In this document: piece after piece, positions 1-11,300 of the stretch
Position numbering within the stretch: the first letter of the stretch is position 1
Layout of the letters: every line of letters starts with the position of its first letter
Assembly (NCBI RefSeq): GCF_965363235.1
Contig: NC_134843.1
Span: forward strand, 89,995,795-90,059,794
DNA length: 64,000 nt
Direction: 5' to 3'
From: Mytilus galloprovincialis
Lineage: Eukaryota > Mollusca > Bivalvia > Mytilida > Mytilidae
Notes under the pieces: generated by a model
What the model was told of the DNA's origin: nothing
Database searches by the model: none
The model's input: only the letters and a program-made list of their open reading frames with translations
Position numbers and translations under genes: made by a program

Positions 1-343
1 AACATTGAATATACAGAATAATGTAAATGTTTTCTGAGAGAAGGTGTTTGCGAAAATGAACTTTTTGCAAACATCCTTAAATTCTACACAATAAGTATCT
101 ACACATGGCACATTTATGCCGTAGAACCATGTTGGCAATTTATGAATTTGATAGATTTTTCATATTTTTGTTGTGTAACAACGTGATCATATTACAACCG
201 AATGGAGCCACGGCAATGCACATACACACAGTATAAGAACGAATATACAACGTATGCGTAATGAAATCATGTATTTCACTTTGTCAAAACACGCTAAGCT
301 ATAGAAAACAACTTATTGGATGGAAAAACATGCTCTTAAACTA

Positions 344-440
344 ATCGCTACTTTGCCGTGAATAAACTCAAACTGAAACGCTACAGAGAAGAGTAGCGTC
401 ATGGCGCATGGCGCACGCAAAGAAATCTCCGTAAATCACT
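344..440 (+). ncRNA. U6-snRNA-like segment, example copy (one per unit)
   Basis: The stretch 368-399 matches human U6 at 27 of 32 positions, from ACTAAAATTGG through ACAGAGAAGA to TAGC. Weaker resemblance continues on both sides: TCGCT and a TGCC/GTGAATA stretch upstream, then ATGGC and ACGCAAA downstream. The U6 internal stem-loop is not recognisable, three bases are inserted after AGC, and no run of four or more T follows until about 548, so a normal Pol III terminator is missing. Two of the substitutions make a perfect 7-bp stem (380-386 with 395-401) around the loop AGAGAAGA. The other 46 copies start 322 bp left of each U5 start, apart from small indels. It may be a decayed U6 gene or a diverged RNA under constraint; the sequence does not decide. 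Confidence 0.55.
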
Positions 441-665
441 CTCTTTATATTGGGCATGACAAACTTCTGCAAGTGCTTCTTTCTAATTTCTTTGCTTCCC
501 CTCTAAGCACGAACTAGAAATAAGTCTATAATAGTCAGTGTTTTCGATTTTTTTTTACATGTGGTCTTTTTTCTAGGTAATGCTACATTTGATGGAGAGA
601 GATAAAAAAAAAATTAATAGCGAGGAAAAGGGGGGACCAAGCTGCATATTTCATGTTGTTTATGT

Positions 666-785
666 TACCCACGTAAAGTGGGTGTAGAGAAATTGTCTAT
701 AGACTCATTAATTGTTCCTCTCCACGGATATCTTTAGTAAAAGGCGAAAGATATATTCGTGGTTTGAAGAGAAACCAGAGTAACT
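666..785 (-). ncRNA. U5: U5 spliceosomal snRNA, copy 1 (reference description)
   Basis: U5 snRNA holds the exon ends during both splicing steps through its loop 1. On the minus strand the RNA opens with ACTCTGGTTTCTCTTC, as in human U5. The 11-nt loop CGCCTTTTACT (736-746) matches the human loop and is closed by a perfect 8-bp stem (728-735 with 747-754). Then come CCGTGGAGAGGAACAA and TGAGTCT, also conserved. The RNA ends with a perfect 6-bp hairpin (667-672 with 678-683). Length is about 118-120 nt (human 116). The position of the Sm site holds AATTTCTCT (686-694), a poor match to AAUUUUUGR. The exact 5' end is uncertain by a few bases. I saw no clear metazoan 3' box. Confidence 0.95.
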
Positions 786-823
786 CGACTTGCACAAACA
801 TTGAATATACAGAATAATGTAAA

Positions 824-846
824 TGTTTTCTGAGAGAAGGTGTTTG
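824..846 (-). promoter_or_regulatory. Candidate snRNA promoter element (PSE-like) of U5, example copy
   Basis: On the minus strand CAAACAC lies about 55-61 bp and AGAAAACA about 39-46 bp upstream of the U5 5' end, followed by a TTATT. Upstream of the U6-like segment the same order occurs: CAAAACAC (285-292), AGAAAACA (303-310), TTATT (312-316), at similar distances. Proximal sequence elements of metazoan snRNA genes sit at about -55. I know of no mussel consensus to compare with, so this is inference from the shared pattern and position. Confidence 0.35.
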
Positions 847-1461
847 CGAAAATGAACTTTTTGCAAACATCCTTAAATTCTACACAATAAGTATCTACAC
901 ATGGCACATTTATGCCGTAGAACCATGTTGGCAATTTATGAATTTGATAGATTTTTCATATTTTTGTTGTGTAACAACGTGATCATATTACAACCGAATG
1001 GAGCCACGGCAATGCACATACACACAGTATAAGAACGAATATACAACGTATGCGTAATGAAATCATGTATTTCACTTTGTCAAAACACGCTAAGCTATAG
1101 AAAACAACTTATTGGATGGAAAAACATGCTCTTAAACTAATCGCTACTTTGCCGTGAATAAACTCAAACTGAAACGCTACAGAGAAGAGTAGCGTCATGG
1201 CGCATGGCGCACGCAAAGAAATCTCCGTAAATCACTCTCTTTATATTGGGCATGACAAACTTCTGCAAGTGCTTCTTTCTAATTTCTTTGCTTCCCCTCT
1301 AAGCACGAACTAGAAATAAGTCTATAATAGTCAGTGTTTTCGATTTTTTTTTACATGTGGTCTTTTTTCCAGGTAATGCTACATTTGATGGAGAGAGATA
1401 AAAAAAAAATTAATAGCGAGGAAAAGGGGGGACCAAGCTGCATATTTCATGTTGTTTATGT

Positions 1462-1581
1462 TACCCACGTAAAGTGGGTGTAGAGAAATTGTCTATACAC
1501 TCATTAATTGTTCCTCTCCACGGATATCTTTAGTAAAAGGCGAAAGATATATTCGTGGTTTGAAGAGAAACCAGAGTAACT
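1462..1581 (-). ncRNA. U5: U5 snRNA copy 2
   Basis: One substitution at 1498, in the short self-complementary stretch 5' of the Sm-like site; a second lies just outside the gene at 1585. Confidence 0.93.
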
Positions 1582-2257
1582 CGATTTGCACAAACATTGA
1601 ATATACAGAATAATGTAAATGTTTTCTGAGAGAAGGTGTTTGCGAAAATGAACTTTTTGCAAACATCCTTAAATTCTACACAATAAGTATCTACACATGG
1701 CACATTTATGCCGTAGAACCATGTTGGCAATTTATGAATTTGATAGATTTTTCATATTTTTGTTGTGTAACAACGTGATCATATTACAACCGAATGGAGC
1801 CACGGCAATGCACATACACACAGTATAAGAACGAATATACAACGTATGCGTAATGAAATCATGTATTTCACTTTGTCAAAACACGCTAAGCTATAGAAAA
1901 CAACTTATTGGATGGAAAAACATGCTCTTAAACTAATCGCTACTTTGCCGTGAATAAACTCAAACTGAAACGCTACAGAGAAGAGTAGCGTCATGGCGCA
2001 TGGCGCACGCAAAGAAATCTCCGTAAATCACTCTCTTTATATTGGGCATGACAAACTTCTGCAAGTGCTTCTTTCTAATTTCTTTGCTTCCCCTCTAAGC
2101 ACGAACTAGAAATAAGTCTATAATAGTCAGTGTTTTCGATTTTTTTTTACATGTGGTCTTTTTTCTAGGTAATGCTACATTTGATGGAGAGAGATAAAAA
2201 CAAAATTAATAGCGAGGAAAAGGGGGGACCAAGCTGCATATTTCATGTTGTTTATGT

Positions 2258-2377
2258 TACCCACGTAAAGTGGGTGTAGAGAAATTGTCTATAGACTCAT
2301 TAATTGTTCCTCTCCACGGATATCTTTAGTAAAAGGCGAAAGATATATTCGTGGTTTGAAGAGAAACCAGAGTAACT
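2258..2377 (-). ncRNA. U5: U5 snRNA copy 3
   Basis: Matches copy 1. Its unit has a C in the A-run near 2201, outside the gene. Confidence 0.94.
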
Positions 2378-3053
2378 CGACTTGCACAAACATTGAATAT
2401 ACAGAATAATGTAAATGTTTTCTGAGAGAAGGTGTTTGCGAAAATGAACTTTTTGCAAACATCCTTAAATTCTACACAATAAGTATCTACACATGGCACA
2501 TTTATGCCGTAGAACCATGTTGGCAATTTATGAATTTGATAGATTTTTCATATTTTTGTTGTGTAACAACGTGATCATATTACAACCGAATGGAGCCACG
2601 GCAATGCACATACACACAGTATAAGAACGAATATACAACGTATGCGTAATGAAATCATGTATTTCACTTTGTCAAAACACGCTAAGCTATAGAAAACAAC
2701 TTATTGGATGGAAAAACATGCTCTTAAACTAATCGCTACTTTGCCGTGAATAAACTCAAACTGAAACGCTACAGAGAAGAGTAGCGTCATGGCGCATGGC
2801 GCACGCAAAGAAATCTCCGTAAATCACTCTCTTTATATTGGGCATGACAAACTTCTGCAAGTGCTTCTTTCTAATTTCTTTGCTTCCCCTCTAAGCACGA
2901 ACTAGAAATAAGTCTATAATAGTCAGTGTTTTCGATTTTTTTTTACATGTGGTCTTTTTTCTAGGTAATGCTACATTTGATGGAGAGAGATAAAAAAAAA
3001 ATTAATAGCGAGGAAAAGGGGGGACCAAGCTGCATATTTCATGTTGTTTATGT

Positions 3054-3173
3054 TACCCACGTAAAGTGGGTGTAGAGAAATTGTCTATAGACTCATTAAT
3101 TGTTCCTCTCCACGGATATCTTTAGTAAAAGGCGAAAGATATATTCGTGGTTTGAAGAGAAACCAGAGTAACT
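3054..3173 (-). ncRNA. U5: U5 snRNA copy 4
   Basis: Matches copy 1. Confidence 0.94.
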
Positions 3174-3849
3174 CGACTTGCACAAACATTGAATATACAG
3201 AATAATGTAAATGTTTTCTGAGAGAAGGTGTTTGCGAAAATGAACTTTTTGCAAACATCCTTAAATTCTACACAATAAGTATCTACACATGGCACATTTA
3301 TGCCGTAGAACCATGTTGGCAATTTATGAATTTGATAGATTTTTCATATTTTTGTTGTGTAACAACGTGATCATATTACAACCGAATGGAGCCACGGCAA
3401 TGCACATACACACAGTATAAGAACGAATATACAACGTATGCGTAATGAAATCATGTATTTCACTTTGTCAAAACACGCTAAGCTATAGAAAACAACTTAT
3501 TGGATGGAAAAACATGCTCTTAAACTAATCGCTACTTTGCCGTGAATAAACTCAAACTGAAACGCTACAGAGAAGAGTAGCGTCATGGCGCATGGCGCAC
3601 GCAAAGAAATCTCCGTAAATCACTCTCTTTATATTGGGCATGACAAACTTCTGCAAGTGCTTCTTTCTAATTTCTTTGCTTCCCCTCTAAGCACGAACTA
3701 GAAATAAGTCTATAATAGTCAGTGTTTTCGATTTTTTTTTACATGTGGTCTTTTTTCTAGGTAATGCTACATTTGATGGAGAGAGATAAAAAAAAAATTA
3801 ATAGCGAGGAAAAGGGGGGACCAAGCTGCATATTTCATGTTGTTTATGT

Positions 3850-3969
3850 TACCCACGTAAAGTGGGTGTAGAGAAATTGTCTATAGACTCATTAATTGTT
3901 CCTCTCCACGGATATCTTTAGTAAAAGGCGAAAGATATATTTGTGGTTTGAAGAGAAACCAGAGTAACT
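3850..3969 (-). ncRNA. U5: U5 snRNA copy 5
   Basis: One substitution at 3942, in the lower stem below loop 1. Confidence 0.93.
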
Positions 3970-4645
3970 CGACTTGCACAAACATTGAATATACAGAATA
4001 ATGTAAATGTTTTCTGAGAGAAGGTGTTTGCGAAAATGAACTTTTTGCAAACATCCTTAAATTCTACACAATAAGTATCTACACATGGCACATTTATGCC
4101 GTAGAACCATGTTGGCAATTTATGAATTTGATAGATTTTTCATATTTTTGTTGTGTAACAACGTGATCATATTACAACCGAATGGAGCCACGGCAATGCA
4201 CATACACACAGTATAAGAACGAATATACAACGTATGCGTAATGAAATCATGTATTTCACTTTGTCAAAACACGCTAAGCTATAGAAAACAACTTATTGGA
4301 TGGAAAAACATGCTCTTAAACTAATCGCTACTTTGCCGTGAATAAACTCAAACTGAAACGCTACAGAGAAGAGTAGCGTCATGGCGCATGGCGCACGCAA
4401 AGAAATCTCCGTAAATCACTCTCTTTATATTGGGCATGACAAACTTCTGCAAGTGCTTCTTTCTAATTTCTTTGCTTCCCCTCTAAGCACGAACTAGAAA
4501 TAAGTCTATAATAGTCAGTGTTTTCGATTTTTTTTTACATGTGGTCTTTTTTCTAGGTAATGCTACATTTGATGGAGAGAGATAAAAAAAAAATTAATAG
4601 CGAGGAAAAGGGGGGACCAAGCTGCATATTTCATGTTGTTTATGT

Positions 4646-4765
4646 TACCCACGTAAAGTGGGTGTAGAGAAATTGTCTATAGACTCATTAATTGTTCCTC
4701 TCCACGGATATCTTTAGTAAAAGGCGAAAGATATATTCGTGGTTTGAAGAGAAACCAGAGTAACT
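4646..4765 (-). ncRNA. U5: U5 snRNA copy 6
   Basis: Matches copy 1. Confidence 0.94.
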
Positions 4766-5442
4766 CGACTTGCACAAACATTGAATATACAGAATAATGT
4801 AAATGTTTTCTGAGAGAAGGTGTTTGCGAAAATGAACTTTTTGCAAACATCCTTAAATTCTACACAATAAGTATCTACACATGGCACATTTATGCCGTAG
4901 AACCATGTTGGCAATTTATGAATTTGATAGATTTTTCATATTTTTGTTGTGTAACAACGTGATCATATTACAACCGAATGGAGCCACGGCAATGCACATA
5001 CACACAGTATAAGAACGAATATACAACGTATGCGTAATGAAATCATGTATTTCACTTTGTCAAAACACGCTAAGCTATAGAAAACAACTTATTGGATGGA
5101 AAAACATGCTCTTAAACTAATCGCTACTTTGCCGTGAATAAACTCAAACTGAAACGCTACAGAGAAGAGTAGCGTCATGGCGCATGGCGCACGCAAAGAA
5201 ATCTCCGTAAATCACTCTCTTTATATTGGGCATGACAAACTTCTGCAAGTGCTTCTTTCTAATTTCTTTGCTTCCCCTCTAAGCACGAACTAGAAATAAG
5301 TCTATAATAGTCAGTGTTTTCGATTTTTTTTTACATGTGGTCTTTTTTCTAGGTAATGCTACATTTGATGGAGAGAGATAAAAAAAAAAATTAATAGCGA
5401 GGAAAAGGGGGGACCAAGCTGCATATTTCATGTTGTTTATGT

Positions 5443-5562
5443 TACCCACGTAAAGTGGGTGTAGAGAAATTGTCTATAGACTCATTAATTGTTCCTCTCC
5501 ACGGATATCTTTAGTAAAAGGCGAAAGATATATTCGTGGTTTGAAGAGAAACCAGAGTAACT
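5443..5562 (-). ncRNA. U5: U5 snRNA copy 7
   Basis: Gene as copy 1, with a substitution at 5565 just upstream of the 5' end (shared with copies 13, 16 and 22) and a longer A-run in the spacer. Confidence 0.94.
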
Positions 5563-6238
5563 CGTCTTGCACAAACATTGAATATACAGAATAATGTAAA
5601 TGTTTTCTGAGAGAAGGTGTTTGCGAAAATGAACTTTTTGCAAACATCCTTAAATTCTACACAATAAGTATCTACACATGGCACATTTATGCCGTAGAAC
5701 CATGTTGGCAATTTATGAATTTGATAGATTTTTCATATTTTTGTTGTGTAACAACGTGATCATATTACAACCGAATGGAGCCACGGCAATGCACATACAC
5801 ACAGTATAAGAACGAATATACAACGTATGCGTAATGAAATCATGTATTTCACTTTGTCAAAACACGCTAAGCTATAGAAAACAACTTATTGGATGGAAAA
5901 ACATGCTCTTAAACTAATCGCTACTTTGCCGTGAATAAACTCAAACTGAAACGCTACAGAGAAGAGTAGCGTCATGGCGCATGGCGCACGCAAAGAAATC
6001 TCCGTAAATCACTCTCTTTATATTGGGCATGACAAACTTCTGCAAGTGCTTCTTTCTAATTTCTTTGCTTCCCCTCTAAGCACGAACTAGAAATAAGTCT
6101 ATAATAGTCAGTGTTTTCGATTTTTTTTTACATGTGGTCTTTTTTCTAGGTAATGCTACATTTGATGGAGAGAGATAAAAAAAAAATTAATAGCGAGGAA
6201 AAGGGGGGACCAAGCTGCATATTTCATGTTGTTTATGT

Positions 6239-6358
6239 TACCCACGTAAAGTGGGTGTAGAGAAATTGTCTATAGACTCATTAATTGTTCCTCTCCACGG
6301 ATATCTTTAGTAAAAGGCGAAAGATATATTCGTGGTTTGAAGAGAAACCAGAGTAACT
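6239..6358 (-). ncRNA. U5: U5 snRNA copy 8
   Basis: Matches copy 1. Confidence 0.94.
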
Positions 6359-7034
6359 CGACTTGCACAAACATTGAATATACAGAATAATGTAAATGTT
6401 TTCTGAGAGAAGGTGTTTGCGAAAATGAACTTTTTGCAAACATCCTTAAATTCTACACAATAAGTATCTACACATGGCACATTTATGCCGTAGAACCATG
6501 TTGGCAATTTATGAATTTGATAGATTTTTCATATTTTTGTTGTGTAACAACGTGATCATATTACAACCGAATGGAGCCACGGCAATGCACATACACACAG
6601 TATAAGAACGAATATACAACGTATGCGTAATGAAATCATGTATTTCACTTTGTCAAAACACGCTAAGCTATAGAAAACAACTTATTGGATGGAAAAACAT
6701 GCTCTTAAACTAATCGCTACTTTGCCGTGAATAAACTCAAACTGAAACGCTACAGAGAAGAGTAGCGTCATGGCGCATGGCGCACGCAAAGAAATCTCCG
6801 TAAATCACTCTCTTTATATTGGGCATGACAAACTTCTGCAACTGCTTCTTTCTAATTTCTTTGCTTCCCCTCTAAGCACGAACTAGAAATAAGTCTATAA
6901 TAGTCAGTGTTTTCGATTTTTTTTTACATGTGGTCTTTTTTCTAGGTAATGCTACATTTGATGGAGAGAGATAAAAAAAAAATTAATAGCGAGGAAAAGG
7001 GGGGACCAAGCTGCATATTTCATGTTGTTTATGT

Positions 7035-7154
7035 TACCCACGTAAAGTGGGTGTAGAGAAATTGTCTATAGACTCATTAATTGTTCCTCTCCACGGATAT
7101 CTTTAGTAAAAGGCGAAAGATATATTCGTGGTTTGAAGAGAAACCAGAGTAACT
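7035..7154 (-). ncRNA. U5: U5 snRNA copy 9
   Basis: Matches copy 1. Confidence 0.94.
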
Positions 7155-7830
7155 CGACTTGCACAAACATTGAATATACAGAATAATGTAAATGTTTTCT
7201 GAGAGAAGGTGTTTGCGAAAATGAACTTTTTGCAAACATCCTTAAATTCTACACAATAAGTATCTACACATGGCACATTTATGCCGTAGAACCATGTTGG
7301 CAATTTATGAATTTGATAGATTTTTCATATTTTTGTTGTGTAACAACGTGATCATATTACAACCGAATGGAGCCACGGCAATGCACATACACACAGTATA
7401 AGAACGAATATACAACGTATGCGTAATGAAATCATGTATTTCACTTTGTCAAAACACGCTAAGCTATAGAAAACAACTTATTGGATGGAAAAACATGCTC
7501 TTAAACTAATCGCTACTTTGCCGTGAATAAACTCAAACTGAAACGCTACAGAGAAGAGTAGCGTCATGGCGCATGGCGCACGCAAAGAAATCTCCGTAAA
7601 TCACTCTCTTTATATTGGGCATGACAAACTTCTGCAAGTGCTTCTTTCTAATTTCTTTGCTTCCCCTCTAAGCACGAACTAGAAATAAGTCTATAATAGT
7701 CAGTGTTTTCGATTTTTTTTTACATGTGGTCTTTTTTCTAGGTAATGCTACATTTGATGGAGAGAGATAAAAAAAAAATTAATAGCGAGGAAAAGGGGGG
7801 ACCAAGCTGCATATTTCATGTTGTTTATGT

Positions 7831-7903
7831 TACCCACGTAAAGTGGGTGTAGAGAAATTGTCTATAGACTCATTAATTGTTCCTCTCCACGGATATCTTT
7901 AGT
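7831..7903 (-). pseudogene. U5: U5 snRNA copy 10, 3' part, cut by the LINE
   Basis: Holds the 3' hairpin, the Sm-like site and the stem 3' of loop 1, ending at ACTAAAG. The LINE poly(A) end abuts it. The other piece is 13434-13469. Eleven bases present in every other copy, covering most of loop 1 and three stem bases, are missing, so this copy cannot make a working U5. Confidence 0.95.
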
Positions 7904-8387
7904 TTTTTTTTTTTATTTTTAATAAAAGGTAAAGGTAACAAAATATATACAAGTAAAAATACATGGGAATAAGCCCATATAACAATAACAATATATTACA
8001 CATATTACATATGATGTTAAACCTTTGAATAATTGACGTTGTCAGAAAAATATAATTACTATCAAAATATTATTGATTTTTGTCAAAAAAGAAGAAACGG
8101 ACTTTAACACGTCATATCTTTGCAGGTACATCAAAGACGAAAGTACCCAAAGAAATAGACTATAGATTAATTGACCGATCAACAAGGTAGACCATGTGCT
8201 CAAAGAAACTTGGGATCTCTTCCAAAATAATCAGGGTTACTGATAGATTTTTCAGGAAAAACAGTTGGTAAGTTGTTTCCCTGGCAATAATAATTATTTT
8301 AGAGAAAATTTATAACTTTGTAAAACTGTTATTGTACAAAAATTCACCACATGGTAAATTCAACAAAAAAGGGGGGGGGGGGGGGTG
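7904..8387 (-). other. LINE 3' UTR and A-rich tail
   Basis: 484 nt between the ORF2 stop and the tail. The tail (minus strand) is A5-T-A12 or so and joins ACTAAAG of U5. A 15-nt G-run on the plus strand (8371-8385) lies just after the stop. Confidence 0.85.
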
Positions 8388-11300
8388 TCAACCCATGAAA
8401 GATATGATGACTCGGTCACCCACAACACGACAAAACATATTGTTGCAGGTGCACCATGTCTCTACAAACTCCAATAAAGGCATACGATGAAAATCAGCAA
8501 GAATTCTGACACGAATGCGACCTAAAAACCTCATAATCAGAGACTGACCAGAAAAAGGAACATGGTCAAACTTGACCAGGTTCCTATAACACCAAATAAC
8601 ATATACAAAATCACTAATAAGAAATAAAGCAATCTGCAAAGATTTTCCATGTAAAGCAGGCAAATCACGAAAGCGAATATGATCTAAAGTAAACTGACTA
8701 CCCTGAGTAAGTGAAACAAACCAGGTGTTCAAAATAGTTTTCAAAGGTTTAACATGTACACAATCATAAAATAAATGTTGAATAGTTTCAACATGAAAAT
8801 GTTTACAAAAGGTACATTTATCGGTTTTATATATATGTCTCTTATACATATAAAAATTAACAGGAATCACATCGTGAACAATTTTAAACATGATATCTCT
8901 AGCACATTTGTCAATAAATTTGTTACATAAATTTTGAAATACATGTGTATAATTAATATGTGGATTTTTCTCACAAATCTTAACTTTATAATCTAAATCA
9001 AAAATTAAATTATAAATATCTTTTGTTTTTAGACCATCAAGTGAAATGTCTGGATTCTTGTCAGTAAAGGACCTCAAAGACTTTAGACATGACAAGTAAA
9101 ATAGTGGAACTTGATCGGTATGAGGAATAGAATTTCTGGCTAACTGCGAATTCAAATGACGCAAAGAAAGACCGATCCAATAAATAGAAAAAAAGGTAAA
9201 TTTAGCATCACAGTTAGCAATGATTTTTTGAATATGTCTTATCTGGAAAGACGTCATTTTTTGGCGAATATTAACAACGTTTAATCCGCCAAAAAACTTA
9301 TGTAAATATAAAGTATGCCTTGAAACAGGCTCACAGTTATACGGCCAAATAAAGGAAAATATTTTCTTCTCAAAAAGTTTCACGTAATGATCTGGCATTA
9401 GATATATTGACCCAACGTACCATAGTTTACCACATGCTACTGAATTTATAATCATACTTTTTTCTAATAATGATAAATTTCTATTTAATAACCAAGTATT
9501 TAAAACTTTACAAAATCTTATATATATAGAATGCCATATGTCATCAGCAGTAACATTATTACCAAACATTATACCAATAATTTTTATCTTTTCAGCCCAA
9601 GATATACCAAAAGGATGATCAGACCTGGACTTCCATTTACCAAGAAATAAACCTTTCGTCTTTGATTTATTTAACTTGGCACCAGAAGCCTTACCATATA
9701 ATTCGCACCAGTATAAAAGTTTACCAATGGATTTATCATCAGTGCATATACCATTAGAGTCATCAGCATATAATGATATTTTAACCTGTTCCATAGATCC
9801 TGGTAATCGGACACCAGAAATATCTTCATCAGCTCTAACTTTTCTCGCAAAAGGTTCAAGAGCTAGGACGTATAACAAGGGAGATAAACTGCACCCCTGT
9901 TTTACGCCTCGAGTCAACGGAAAAGGATCCGATATATAATTATTAACAATAACGGAAGAAGAAATATCAGTGTATAAAATTTTGATCCATTTTATAATAT
10001 TAGGACCAAAATTGTACTTCTCTAAAGCTTCAAAAAGAAAATCGTACTCTACACGGTCGTAGGCCTTCTCTTGATCAAGACCAACAAAAGCACAAGGAAT
10101 GTTTTTCTGTTCGACATAATCAGAGATGTTCCTAAAAAGATGAGCGTTATCAAGAATAGATCTATCACGAACCGCACATGTTTGATCGGGATGTATCAAA
10201 ACATGCATGACAGCCATAAATCTGTTAGTGATAATTTTGGATATAATCTTGACGTCAACGTTCAAAAGTGATATCGGTCGATACATCTTCAATAAGTGAG
10301 ATTTTTCTGGATCTTTACATATAAGTGTTATATATGATAATTTCTGATCATCAGACAATGTACCTTCTTTAAATATATTATTATACATATCAAGTAAAAA
10401 ATCTGACATAATATCAAAAAATGTTACATAAAATTCTTTTGAAAGGCCATCTGGACCAGGAGATTTATTATTCTCCATACCTTTGAGAGCTTTTAAAATT
10501 TCATCTTTTGTAAAAGGTTCATCAATAATATTTTTGTCTATTTCACTTAATTTTGGTAAATCATCCAAAAAATAATCACAAAGTTTATTATCAATACCTT
10601 CTGTGGTGAATAAATTTGTATAAAAATTCCGAAACTGATCTAAAATATCGCCAGAAGTAGAAAAATGTTTTGAATTTTCCTCTATTTTCGTAATTAATTT
10701 CTTCCGTCCTCTATTAGCTTCTAACTGAAAAAAGAATTTGGACGGTTTTTCAGAATTATCTAAAACTTTAGCTCTCGAACGAATTTTTGAACCTTGAAAA
10801 CTATCTTTTTGAAACTCATATATTAAATCTTTGATGGCCTTTACCTGTTCAATATATTCGCCAGGATTAGATTGCTCATGTTTTTGTAATGTATGATATT
10901 TATGTTCATATTCATGTAAAATTCTACGTTTTATTTTGTTTTTACGTTTACAATACTCAATAACAAATAACTTAATATTATCTTTACAAATTGACCAAAA
11001 ATCTTGGTCACCATCCATTTCATCTATCAAATTTAACCAGAATATCTTAAAAGAATCTCTAAATGGTTTATCTTGTAAAACAGTATTATTTATTTTCCAA
11101 TAACCAGAACCAGTGGATAAATCAGTGTTATTTTCAAACGTTAAAATAACTGCATCATGATCACTACAACCAACAGGATTAACAGTAACATTATGTATAT
11201 ATTGTTTACAAGTACTACTTATATATATTCTATCTAAACGACATGAAACATTTTGAGCAAAAGAAAGCCAAGTTGTTGAAATTTTACTAGGAAAAAGATA

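Larger units (their letters stand above)
1..7903. repeat. U5 snRNA gene array, left block (796-bp tandem unit)
   Basis: About ten head-to-tail units with a period of 796 bp (one of 797). The block starts inside a unit, so the array extends beyond the window, and it ends inside a U5 gene where a LINE is inserted. Unit order on the plus strand: U5 upstream region, about 355 bp shared with the U6-like segment, the U6-like segment, a spacer with T-, A- and G-runs, then the U5 gene in reverse. Differences between units are rare single substitutions and one-base changes in homopolymers. A 66-codon minus-strand reading frame recurs in every unit, but its C-terminal part is just the U5 RNA sequence, so I do not call it a gene. 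Confidence 0.98.

Noticed and set aside
141-660. 5S rRNA, tRNA, U1, U2, U4 or minor-spliceosome snRNA in the rest of the unit
   Set aside because: Compared by eye with remembered consensus sequences on both strands; only a short TTGGCAATTT similarity to U4 was seen, too little to support a call.
734-934. A 66-codon minus-strand reading frame repeated in nearly every unit of the array
   Set aside because: About a third of it is U5 RNA read as codons, and conservation is explained by homogenisation of the unit. No motif, no splice or poly(A) support.
9676-10271. Plus-strand frames opposite LINE ORF2, and frames opposite ORF1 (12104-13414)
   Set aside because: Shadows of the LINE coding strand without motifs of their own.
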